Positions 14,841 to 23,207 of a DNA stretch of 32,559 nucleotides are shown here, in pieces. Where the stretch lies: NCBI GenBank assembly GCA_035498715.1, contig DATJZV010000011.1, positions 1-32,559 of the forward strand, in the 5' to 3' direction. Source of the stretch: DASPSR01 sp035498715. GTDB taxonomy: Bacteria; Nitrospirota; UBA9217. The notes below the pieces were generated by a model that was given only the letters and a program-made list of their open reading frames with translations, ran no database searches and had not been told where the DNA came from. Position 1 is the stretch's first letter, and each line of letters begins with the position of its first letter. Position numbers and translations under genes: made by a program.

Positions 14841-16152
14841 CTTCACTCCGTTCATGATTTTCAGGCGTATATTTTAGTATCCGGATGCGCGCGATACGGT
14901 TTTTCCGAAGACGAAGAACGGTGAACAACAAATTGTCGAAGCGGATCTGGTCTCCTTCAGCAGGCAGCCTGCCGAACAGACCGAGCACAAAACCGCCGAC
15001 GGTCTCAAACTCGTCCTCGGGAAGTTTTGCCGCAAGTCTCTCGTTCAACTTGCCGATGTCCGTTCTCCCATCAACTACATAGCGGTTTGCGGAGATCTCC
15101 TCGATCTCCCGGAGCTCTTTCTCCTGTTCATCCCTGATGTCGCCCACGATTTCCTCGATGAGGTCCTCCATGGTGACCAGGCCGTCAGTGCCTCCGTACT
15201 CGTCACCCACGAGCGCCAGATGGATGCGTCGTTCGCGCATCTCCTTGAGCAGGACGCTTACGTTCTTGTTCGGCGGCACGATGTACGGCTTGCGGAGGAC
15301 CTTATCAAGCTGGAAAGGTTTGTTCGCTCTATGAAGCGAAAGAATATCTTTAAGATACACGACACCGATGACATTATCAATGGTCTCGGAATACACCGGC
15401 AGGCGCGAGAAGCCTTTCGTGTTCATGAGACCGAGTATGGTGTCGATATCGGTGCCCGACTCCACGGCAACGATCTCGGTCCGTGGTACCATCACTTCCT
15501 TCACCACGGTATCGGTAAACTTGAACACACTATGTATCAGGTCCTCTTCGGACGGCTCGAACACGCCGGTCTTCCGACCTTCCCGGATGAGATATTTTAC
15601 CTCATCTTCCGAAACGTGAAAAGTTTCCTGCTGTTCGGCAGATGTGATCAGGCGGAGCACAAAATTATTGGAAATCGTAAGCATTCGCAGAATCCATCGA
15701 AACAGCCTGGACAGGATATCAATTGGAGTCGATGTGGCAAAAGCGATTTTCTCGGAATACCGGATCGCCAGCGACTTGGGGACCAGTTCTCCAAATACGA
15801 GCGTGAAATACGTGATCATGCTGACGACAACACCGACTGCAAGCGGCTCCGCAGCTTTTTGGAAAAAGTCGATCGGCAGGGAAGCAAATACCGGCTTAAT
15901 GCGCTCGATGGCGATCACGCCGCCAAGGGTAGCGGCCAGGGTGCCGATGAGGGTAACGCCGGCCTGAATGGTGGCGAGAAAGCGTTCAGGTTCCTCCTGA
16001 AGTTTTTGGATCTTCTTTGCTTTCGGATTGCCGCTTTTTACCAGGTGCCGTACACGACTCTTGCGCAGCGAGATCAGGGAGATTTCGGACGCAGCAAAAA
16101 AACCGTTCAGCAAGATGAGAAGAAATATTGAGAATAGTTCAAGAAACAGCAT
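14812..16152 (-). CDS. CorC/HlyC-type (CNNM) CBS-domain membrane protein
   Basis: The product has 446 residues. Residues 1-190 form a DUF21 (CNNM) transmembrane domain with about four helices, starting LFLELFSIFLLILLNGFFAA. Two CBS domains follow at about 205-330 (VMVPRTEIVAVE, GVVYLKDIL), then a CorC_HlyC C-terminal domain from about 345 to 430 (VVDGRTDIGKLNERL, VGGFVLGLFGRLP). Members are linked to Mg2+/Co2+ efflux or homeostasis; the older label hemolysin is historical. The start has no strong ribosome binding site. It follows ubiD by 47 bp and overlaps purC. Confidence 0.92.
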   Translation of the reverse strand: MLFLELFSIFLLILLNGFFAASEISLISLRKSRVRHLVKSGNPKAKKIQKLQEEPERFLATIQAGVTLIGTLAATLGGVIAIERIKPVFASLPIDFFQKAAEPLAVGVVVSMITYFTLVFGELVPKSLAIRYSEKIAFATSTPIDILSRLFRWILRMLTISNNFVLRLITSAEQQETFHVSEDEVKYLIREGRKTGVFEPSEEDLIHSVFKFTDTVVKEVMVPRTEIVAVESGTDIDTILGLMNTKGFSRLPVYSETIDNVIGVVYLKDILSLHRANKPFQLDKVLRKPYIVPPNKNVSVLLKEMRERRIHLALVGDEYGGTDGLVTMEDLIEEIVGDIRDEQEKELREIEEISANRYVVDGRTDIGKLNERLAAKLPEDEFETVGGFVLGLFGRLPAEGDQIRFDNLLFTVLRLRKNRIARIRILKYTPENHERSEDENIIGSGD

Positions 16153-16199
16153 ACGATGATCAAATGAGATAATTGCGATGAGGCATCAGCGGGATGCCA

Positions 16200-17669
16200 T
16201 CAGAATCCGTACTCCCTCCACCGCTCCTCGACCTTTTTTTGAATCTGCGGATCCATCTTGATCTCATCTGGCCAAGGCCGGGTGAACCCCTCACCGGGTC
16301 CTTTCCGTGTCGCGTCAATTCCCATTTTGCCGCCGAACCCGATCTGCGGACAGGAGTGGTCAAGGATATCGAGCGGGCCGTCAGTGATCACCACGTCACG
16401 CTGGGGATCGACATGGTTCATGACTTTCCAAGTCACCTCGGAATAATCATGGATATTCACGTCCTCGTCGCAGACGATGACGAACTTTGACAACATGAGC
16501 ATGCCGGTCCCCCAGATCGTATGGATAACCTTCTTTCCATGGCCGGGATACCGTTTCCTGATCTTGACGATCACGTTATTATGGAACACGCCCTCGACCG
16601 GCATATCCATGTCCAGGATATCGGGTGCGACCATCTGGAGGAGCGGCAGGAAAATCCTCTCTGTGGCCTTGCCGAGATATGCATCCTCCTGTGGCGGGCG
16701 GCCGACGAGGGTGGCCGGGTAGATCGCGTCCTTCCGGTGGGTGATGGCCGTGATATGGAACACCGGGTATTCGTCCGCTTCGGAATAGTAGCCTGTATGA
16801 TCTCCGAACGGTCCTTCTATCCGGCGTTCATTCGGGTCGACAAATCCTTCGAGAACAAACTCCGCTTCCGCAGGAACCCGCACATCCACGGTTTTGCACG
16901 GAACGACTTCAAGTGGCTTCTGTCGAAGGAAACCGGAAAAGAGAAACTCTCCAATAGCCGGAGGGAGCGGCGCGGTGGAAGAATAGATAATGGAAGGGTC
17001 GCCGCCGATGGCTACCGCCACTTCCATGCGTCTCCCTGCTGCCTCGTAATGCTGATAGTGACGCGCCCCATCCTTGTGCTTATGCCAGTGCATTCCCGTG
17101 GTCTGATGGTCAAAGACCTGCATGCGGTACATGCCGACATTCGTGATCTTCGTCATAGGGTCGACGGTGCAAACCATCGGGAGCGTGATAAATCGACCGC
17201 CGTCTGCGGGCCAGCATTTGAGCACCGGGATGCGGGACAGGTCTACGTGCTCGCCCGTAAGAACGACCTCCTGGCAGGGCGCTTTTTTCACGGTCTTCGG
17301 GAAGAAGCTCGCAAGCTCCGCCAGTTTCGGCAACATCTGGATCTTGTCCATGATTCCGGCGCCAGGTCCGGGAAATAGATTTGTCGGATCCACGATGTCC
17401 TTGATGCGTTGGCCAATTTCATCAAGATCATTGACCTCGAGCGCTCGAGAGATCCGCTTCGCGGAGCCGAACGCATTCGTTAGAACGGGAAACCGGGAAT
17501 TCCTTACCCGCTCGAACAGGAGAGCTTTATTCTCGGCGCCCTTCTGTTTTGAGACCCGGTCCGTGATCTCAGCAATCTCAAGCTCGGCGTCTACTTCTGC
17601 CTTGATCCTTACGAGCTCCCCTTCTTTTTCGAGGAGCGCCATGAAATCCCTTAAATTTTCGTATGCCAT
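16200..17669 (-). CDS. ubiD: UbiD-family prenylated-FMN-dependent decarboxylase
   Basis: The product has 489 residues. UbiD enzymes use prenyl-FMN to (de)carboxylate aromatic or unsaturated acids, classically in ubiquinone or menaquinone synthesis. The cofactor and metal site region TNVGMYRMQVFDHQTTGMHW (176-195, with N177 and R182) is present, as are the EGPFGDHTGYYSE segment (E285) and ATLVGRPPQEDAYLGK. The substrate cannot be read from the sequence; a menaquinone-related role is plausible because no ubiX or aromatic-degradation genes are nearby. A promoter lies almost on top of the ATG and no ribosome binding site is seen, so the message may be leaderless. The ATG is otherwise well placed (MAYENLRDFM). 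Confidence 0.93.
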   Translation of the reverse strand: MAYENLRDFMALLEKEGELVRIKAEVDAELEIAEITDRVSKQKGAENKALLFERVRNSRFPVLTNAFGSAKRISRALEVNDLDEIGQRIKDIVDPTNLFPGPGAGIMDKIQMLPKLAELASFFPKTVKKAPCQEVVLTGEHVDLSRIPVLKCWPADGGRFITLPMVCTVDPMTKITNVGMYRMQVFDHQTTGMHWHKHKDGARHYQHYEAAGRRMEVAVAIGGDPSIIYSSTAPLPPAIGEFLFSGFLRQKPLEVVPCKTVDVRVPAEAEFVLEGFVDPNERRIEGPFGDHTGYYSEADEYPVFHITAITHRKDAIYPATLVGRPPQEDAYLGKATERIFLPLLQMVAPDILDMDMPVEGVFHNNVIVKIRKRYPGHGKKVIHTIWGTGMLMLSKFVIVCDEDVNIHDYSEVTWKVMNHVDPQRDVVITDGPLDILDHSCPQIGFGGKMGIDATRKGPGEGFTRPWPDEIKMDPQIQKKVEERWREYGF

Positions 17670-17678
17670 GAGGGAATG

Positions 17679-17707
17679 ATTGTAGCGGAATCGAAGAAGA
17701 TTTGCAA
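17679..17707 (-). promoter_or_regulatory. Sigma-70-type promoter of ubiD, giving a near-leaderless message
   Basis: On the minus strand TTGCAA (17707-17702) and TACAAT (17684-17679) are exactly 17 bp apart. The expected start point, about 7 nt past the -10, is near 17672, only about 3 nt before the ubiD ATG at 17669. The promoter lies in the short gap after pilR. Confidence 0.65.
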
Positions 17708-17723
17708 TTGAAAATTCTAGAAC

Positions 17724-19088
17724 CTACGAGGAGGATTCATATTTTTGCAGTCTGTGCCTGAATGATCTGAATGACAGGCCGAGGAGCTTCGCAGCTTCCG
17801 TCTTGACGCCCCCGGTCTTTTCTAAGGCTTTCTGGAGGAGGTTTTTCTCTATGTTTTCAAGGAGTTTTTCCATCTCAAGACCTTCAGCCGGGATGTCCGT
17901 CGCGATGAGATCAGTGCCTGACTGTACGCCTTTCATATCATCCGGAATGTTTTCGATACCAACCGTATGATCGGGCGACATGATCACCAGACGTTCTATG
18001 GTATTTTCCAGCTCCCGCACATTTCCCTGCCACCGATGTTTCATGAGCAGGTTCATGGCCTCGGGGGTGATCTTCTTCGGTTCCTTCCCACCTGAAAATT
18101 TCTTCAGGAAAAATTCGACGAGGAGCGGGATATCTTCCCTTCTGTCGCGGAGCGAGGGGAGATGGATCGGGATGACGTTAAGACGGTAGTAGAGGTCTTC
18201 GCGGAATGCGCCTTTTGAGACCTCGGACAGGAGGTCCCTGTTGCTCGCCGCGATCACCCGCGCATCCATTTTAATACCGGAGGTCCCGCCGACCCTCATG
18301 AACTCGCGTTCCTGCAGCACTCTCAGCAGCTTGATCTGCAACGCCGGTGTTGTGGCGCTGATTTCATCCAGAAATATAGTCCCTCCAGTGGCTGCTTCGA
18401 ACAGACCCTGCTTGTTCGAGGATGCGCCGGTAAACGCACCCTTCATGTAACCGAAAAGCTCGCTCTCGAGCAGGGTCTCGGGAAGGGCTCCGCAATTTAC
18501 GGTCACAAAAGGGCCGCCCTTTCGCGAACTGTTGAAGTGAATGGCCTTCGCTACAAGCTCTTTTCCTGTTCCGCTCTCCCCTGTTATGAGGACGGTGCTC
18601 TTGGTATCCGCCACCTGCCGTATGAGAGAGAACACACCCTGCATGGGAGCGCTTGTTCCGATAAAGTTTGTGAACCCTGCGCGGGACTCTATCTCTCTGC
18701 GGAGAAGAATGTTTTCTTTTCTGAGATGGCGTTTTTCGACGGCCTTCCGGATCACCAGCTTGATTTCATCGACTTTGAAGGGTTTCGTGATATAATCATA
18801 AGCCCCGAGCTTCATGGCCTCGACCGCGGTCTCCGTCGTCGCAAAGGCGGTGATCATGATCACCACGGTCTCCGGAGATACTTCCTTGACCGTCCTCAGG
18901 ACCTCTATGCCGTCAACGCCGGGCATCTTCACATCGGTGATCACGAGATCGAAGATCTCGGCTTCGACTGCTTTGAGGGCGCCGCTGCCATTTTCGGCCG
19001 CAACCACATCATAGCCTTCTTTTTTCAGCATGATCGAGAGGAAATCCCGCATGCTCTGCTCATCATCAACGACAAGTATTTTGCTCAT
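17724..19088 (-). CDS. pilR: NtrC-family sigma-54-dependent response regulator (PilR-like)
   Basis: The product has 454 residues: receiver domain 1-115 with D8, D9, phospho-acceptor D52 and K102, AAA+ domain about 140-380 with Walker A GESGTGKE (170-177) and the sigma-54 contact loop GAFTGA (217-222), and a Fis-type HTH at the C-terminus (TEAAKLLGLSFRSFRHRLQK). It activates RNA polymerase-sigma-54 at promoters such as pilA. It lies 14 nt after pilS. No sigma-54 promoter of the GG-N10-GC type with a good match was found in this window, so its target is presumably elsewhere. Confidence 0.94.
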   Translation of the reverse strand: MSKILVVDDEQSMRDFLSIMLKKEGYDVVAAENGSGALKAVEAEIFDLVITDVKMPGVDGIEVLRTVKEVSPETVVIMITAFATTETAVEAMKLGAYDYITKPFKVDEIKLVIRKAVEKRHLRKENILLRREIESRAGFTNFIGTSAPMQGVFSLIRQVADTKSTVLITGESGTGKELVAKAIHFNSSRKGGPFVTVNCGALPETLLESELFGYMKGAFTGASSNKQGLFEAATGGTIFLDEISATTPALQIKLLRVLQEREFMRVGGTSGIKMDARVIAASNRDLLSEVSKGAFREDLYYRLNVIPIHLPSLRDRREDIPLLVEFFLKKFSGGKEPKKITPEAMNLLMKHRWQGNVRELENTIERLVIMSPDHTVGIENIPDDMKGVQSGTDLIATDIPAEGLEMEKLLENIEKNLLQKALEKTGGVKTEAAKLLGLSFRSFRHRLQKYESSS

Positions 19089-19102
19089 AGTCTCGCATAC
19101 CC

Positions 19103-20797
19103 TTAACCAAGTTGGTCCGTGATGCTGCCGCTCCTGGTCACCAGAGAGACAGCGTCCGCCAGCACAGGCAGTCTGATACGGAATTTCGTCCCTCTGCCAG
19201 TCTCGCTTTCAACATCAATGATGCCTCCGTGATCTTCAATGATCCGGTCCACGATCGCCAGTCCAAGGCCTGTGCCGCCCGACTTTGTCGTAAAGAACGG
19301 ATCAAATATTTTATCAAGGTATTCGTGGGCGATCCCACGACCCGTATCCTTTATGACAATTTCACACCATCCGGAGTCGTCATCACTGCGCGATATCGGC
19401 ATCGTGCTCACCGTTATCTCGCCTCCATCCGGCATCGCCTGACATGCATTTATCAAGAGATTCCAGAAAACTTGACGCATCCGCTTTGCGTCGCCCTGTA
19501 TGACTACCTGAGGGTCCACCTGCGCCCGGATGGTTATCCCCTCCCTGAAATCACGGCTGTTTTTGAGGAGCATGATGGTCTCATCAAGAAGAGGCAAGAG
19601 CAGAATCTTTTCTACGTGAGCGGTTTGAGGTCTTGCATATTCCAAAAATTCCGAGATGATCGTGTTGAGACGGTCTGTTTCACGGACGACGATATCCATC
19701 AGATGCTTTTCATCGCCTTTGAGGTCAAGTTCACCCTGCAACACCTGAATCGACCCGCTCAATGACGCGAGAGGATTCCGTATTTCATGGGCTATGCCGG
19801 CCGCCAGGCTGCCGACCACGGCGAGTTGTTCCTGTCTCCTGACCTTTTCCTCCATCTCCACCAGCTTGGTGATATCCTGGAAAATAAGGATTATGCCATG
19901 AACGGTGTTCTTGTCGTCTTTGAGAAGAGAAACGGACGTTCCGAGTATGGCCGTATCCCCATCTTTTTTAACGATCGGTCCGTCAAAGCGGAACGGGCGC
20001 TCCATGAGGTCGTTCGTATGGCCAAACAGCACCTTGATGCTGCTCCCGAAGAGATCCTGCCAGCGGGACTTGAGCTCCGCATAGCTGTATCCGGTGATAT
20101 ACTCAGCTGCAGGGTTGCAGGAGGTTATTTCCCCCTCAAGGTCCATAGTGAGGATCCCGCTCCTCACGCTTTTCAAGATATGGTCCTGCGTGGTCCTCAG
20201 GTCCTCATAATCCATGCTCTTTGCGCGAAGTTCCTGGCTGGTTTTCCGCAGCCTATCGGACAAATAACCGCTTAGTAAGGCAACGATATAAAAAGATGAA
20301 ATGTTAATGAAAACGAGATACAACACCTGCATGGCGGTAAAATTCACGCTGCGGACGAGGCCGAGCATATTGTAATACTGCATATCCAGCATGGCGCCAT
20401 ACAGAATGCTCGAGAGAGATGCGGAAAGGTATCCTCCGCGACGGTAGAGGATGATGCTTGCCGAGATTATCGTCAAATTGTAGAGGAGCGAGAACCCGCT
20501 ATCGATGCCGCCGGTAAGATATACGAAAAACGTAACGAAGAGGATATCTGTGGAAATCTGAAGATAGGCAAGAAGAGAAAGGTTATGAAATTTCTGCAGA
20601 AGGAACCAGTAGACACCTGTCAGTACGTAAATTGACAGAACGAAGTAATAAAGATAGACCGTCGGAAACGGATAGATCCTATATTCATGCTGAAAGAAGA
20701 TGAGCGTTCCGAGCAGGAGGGTGACAAGCACCGCCCTGCTCACGATCAGCCACTTTATACGGCCATAATATTCCTCTCTTGAGAACTCTTGGGTCAC
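19103..20797 (-). CDS. pilS: PilS-like membrane sensor histidine kinase
   Basis: The product has 564 residues. Six membrane helices occupy about 15-180. A PAS domain follows (about 205-315, HILKSVRSGILTMDLEGEIT), then the HisKA phospho-site H337 (GIAHEIRNP) and an HATPase domain with the N-box (NLLINACQAMPDGG), DTGRGI and TGLGLA glycine boxes. The helix number and neighbours match PilS, which senses pilin level in the membrane and phosphorylates PilR. The start is a GTG at 20797, 5 bp after pilC; the ribosome binding site is weak, suggesting coupling with pilC. Confidence 0.93.
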   Translation of the reverse strand: MTQEFSREEYYGRIKWLIVSRAVLVTLLLGTLIFFQHEYRIYPFPTVYLYYFVLSIYVLTGVYWFLLQKFHNLSLLAYLQISTDILFVTFFVYLTGGIDSGFSLLYNLTIISASIILYRRGGYLSASLSSILYGAMLDMQYYNMLGLVRSVNFTAMQVLYLVFINISSFYIVALLSGYLSDRLRKTSQELRAKSMDYEDLRTTQDHILKSVRSGILTMDLEGEITSCNPAAEYITGYSYAELKSRWQDLFGSSIKVLFGHTNDLMERPFRFDGPIVKKDGDTAILGTSVSLLKDDKNTVHGIILIFQDITKLVEMEEKVRRQEQLAVVGSLAAGIAHEIRNPLASLSGSIQVLQGELDLKGDEKHLMDIVVRETDRLNTIISEFLEYARPQTAHVEKILLLPLLDETIMLLKNSRDFREGITIRAQVDPQVVIQGDAKRMRQVFWNLLINACQAMPDGGEITVSTMPISRSDDDSGWCEIVIKDTGRGIAHEYLDKIFDPFFTTKSGGTGLGLAIVDRIIEDHGGIIDVESETGRGTKFRIRLPVLADAVSLVTRSGSITDQLG

Positions 20798-20802
20798 GAA
20801 TG

Positions 20803-22014
20803 TTATTTTCCCATCGTCGAGCCCATTTGGAATATCGGCATATACATGGCAACGATCACGAAACCAACAGTCGTGCCGAGGAAGATCATGAGAAGGGGCT
20901 CCAGCATAGAGGTTAGGGTCGCGACGGCGCCGTCAACTTCATCATCATAAAAATCGGCGATCTTGGTGAGCATATTGTCCAGAGCGCCCGTTGCCTCGCC
21001 AACCGCTATCATCTGGTTGACCATGGGAGGGAAAACCGCGAATTTACTGAGCGGCTCGGCAAGCGTCTTTCCCTCGCTTACGCTCTGTCTGGTAGCGACA
21101 ATTGATTCTTCTACGACCTTATTGCCAGCCGTGCGCGCAACGATCAATAACCCTTCAAGAATGGGTACGCCACTTGTCAGCAACGTCCCAAGCGTGCGGG
21201 TGAATTTGGCAACGGCCACTTTTCGTATCAAATCGCCCATCACAGGCATCTTGAGTGCAATGGCATCGGTCATTCTCAATCCCTTTTCCGTTTTTCTCCA
21301 CTGCACGAGCCCTACGAAGAAAGCTATGATACAGACCAGAAGGATCAGACCTCCCCAACTTTTTAGAAAATCGCTGATCGTGATCACGATGCGGGTGGGC
21401 AATGGCAGCAGTTGACCCGACTCGGCAAACATGGCCCCCAACATGGGCACGACAACGACCATGAGGAGCGCCACCACTGACACCGCTACAAAAAGAATTA
21501 CCGAGGGGTAGACCATTGCAGACTTTATCTGTTTTTTAATTTTTGCGAATTTTTCCATATATGAAGCGAGCCGCTGAAGGATGGTGTCCAGGATGCCGCC
21601 AGCCTCGCCTGCTGCCACCATATTGACATAGAGGTTATCAAATGCCTTGGGATGCTTTTTCAGTGCGTCAGAAAACGTTGATCCGCTCTCAACGTCACTT
21701 CTTACCTGGGTGATCATTTTCGCAAGGGACTGGTTCTCTGTCTGACTGCCAAGGATATCAAGACACTGGACAAGCGGCAAGCCCGCATCAATCATCGTGG
21801 CAAGCTGACGGGTAAGAATCACGATGTCCTTGTCCGTGACTTTCGGTGCGCCGAACTTCAGTTTTATTTCTCTGGGCTTTGCCGATACGTTGATCGGCAG
21901 GATATTCTGCTTCCGCAAAAGTGCGGAGACTTCTTCTTTGCTGTTCGCAGCCAATTCGCCCTTCTGAACAATTCCCTGGCGCGTTTTTCCTTCCCACGTG
22001 AAAACCGTTGGCAT
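20803..22014 (-). CDS. pilC: Type IV pilus inner-membrane platform protein PilC
   Basis: The product has 403 residues. The ATG at 22014 follows GAGGTG directly; a GTG at 22020 lies inside the ribosome binding site. The two GspF/PilC-like domains are visible as repeated segments, LTRQLATMIDAGLPLVQCLD (about 60-80) and KFTRTLGTLLTSGVPILEGL (about 265-285). Each is followed by an EAGG/GEATGALD motif (VAAGEAGGILDTI and IAVGEATGALDNM). Three membrane helices lie near 170-190, 215-235 and 375-400. It anchors the PilB and PilT motors and rotates pilin subunits into the fibre. Normal length and order. Confidence 0.96.
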   Translation of the reverse strand: MPTVFTWEGKTRQGIVQKGELAANSKEEVSALLRKQNILPINVSAKPREIKLKFGAPKVTDKDIVILTRQLATMIDAGLPLVQCLDILGSQTENQSLAKMITQVRSDVESGSTFSDALKKHPKAFDNLYVNMVAAGEAGGILDTILQRLASYMEKFAKIKKQIKSAMVYPSVILFVAVSVVALLMVVVVPMLGAMFAESGQLLPLPTRIVITISDFLKSWGGLILLVCIIAFFVGLVQWRKTEKGLRMTDAIALKMPVMGDLIRKVAVAKFTRTLGTLLTSGVPILEGLLIVARTAGNKVVEESIVATRQSVSEGKTLAEPLSKFAVFPPMVNQMIAVGEATGALDNMLTKIADFYDDEVDGAVATLTSMLEPLLMIFLGTTVGFVIVAMYMPIFQMGSTMGK

Positions 22015-22051
22015 ATTCACCTCACATCTAATCTAGAGAATGAGCATTCTG

Positions 22052-23155
22052 TCATCGATATTCCTTCTGGGCCGTTTGGGTGCCGGCCAGTCCCGATCTC
22101 CCGATCATCTGGACAAGTTCCTCAACGTTCGATGACCTCCCGACGCAGTCTTCATAGGATATCTGTTTTTTAACATAAAGATCGTACAGGCTCTGGTTCA
22201 AAGTCTGCATGCCGAACTTTGATTGGCCGGTCTGCATGATCGAATAAATCTGGTGGATCTTGTCTTCACGGATGAGATTGCGGATAGCAGAGTTCGGTAT
22301 CATGACCTCAAGCGCAAGCACCCTTCCGCCGCCGATCTTCGGTATAAGCTGCTGAGACATGACGCCTTCAAGGACGAAGGAGAGCTGCGCCCTGACCTGG
22401 GACTGCTGATGAGGCGGGAAAACATCGATAATGCGGTTCATGGTCTGCGCGGCGGAGTTCGTGTGGAGCGTTGCAAAGGTAAGGTGCCCTGTTTCTGCGA
22501 TGGTCAGGGCTGCTTCTATGGTCTCAAGGTCCCTCATCTCTCCCACGAGCACGACATCAGGGTCTTGCCGGAGAATATATTTCAATGCGTCCTTGAACGA
22601 TTTGGTATCCGCGTTGACTTCACGCTGGTTGACAAGACATTTTTTGTGCGGGTGCAGGTATTCGATCGGGTCCTCGATCGTGATGATATGCTCCTGCCGT
22701 TCACTGTTGATCTTGTCGATCATTGACGCTAGTGTCGTCGATTTGCCGCTCCCGGTAGGGCCGGTAACCAGCACGAGTCCTCTCGGTTTATGGCACAGGT
22801 CCGACACCACTGCAGGAAGTCCGAGCTCCTGAAATGTTTTTATTTTGAAGGGAATGGTTCTGATTGCCGCGGCAACAGCTCCCCGCTGCACAAAAATATT
22901 TGCTCGGAACCGGGAAAGGTTCTTCACTCCGAACGAGAGGTCAAGTTCGCTGTTCTCCTCGAACTTGTGCTTTTGCGCATCTGTAAGAATGCTGTAGCAG
23001 AGGTCTTTGGTCTGGGTTCCCGAAAGCGGTTCCAGCCCCGGGATCGCCTTCATCTTGCCGTCGATGCGGATCGATGGTGAGATCCCCGTCGTGATATGGA
23101 GATCGGATGCCCCTTTCTCAATCATGTATTTGAGAAGGTCGTGGAGGTTAGCCAT
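22052..23155 (-). CDS. pilT: Type IV pilus retraction ATPase PilT
   Basis: The product has 367 residues. It has the N-terminal PilT domain (SDLHITTGISPSIRIDG) and a RecA-like motor: Walker A GPTGSGKS (132-139), Asp box (ITIEDPIEY, 158-166), Walker B VVLVGEMRDLET (201-212) and His box GHLTFATLHTN (223-233). The AIRNLIRE segment typical of PilT is present in the C-terminal part. It powers pilus retraction, needed for twitching motility and DNA uptake. AAAGGG lies 8 nt before the ATG. It is next to pilB, with 52 bp between. Confidence 0.96.
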   Translation of the reverse strand: MANLHDLLKYMIEKGASDLHITTGISPSIRIDGKMKAIPGLEPLSGTQTKDLCYSILTDAQKHKFEENSELDLSFGVKNLSRFRANIFVQRGAVAAAIRTIPFKIKTFQELGLPAVVSDLCHKPRGLVLVTGPTGSGKSTTLASMIDKINSERQEHIITIEDPIEYLHPHKKCLVNQREVNADTKSFKDALKYILRQDPDVVLVGEMRDLETIEAALTIAETGHLTFATLHTNSAAQTMNRIIDVFPPHQQSQVRAQLSFVLEGVMSQQLIPKIGGGRVLALEVMIPNSAIRNLIREDKIHQIYSIMQTGQSKFGMQTLNQSLYDLYVKKQISYEDCVGRSSNVEELVQMIGRSGLAGTQTAQKEYR

Positions 23156-23207
23156 TGGGAGGACCCTTTCACGTAAATTAACTTTTTCTTATTACCCGAT
23201 AGAACAC

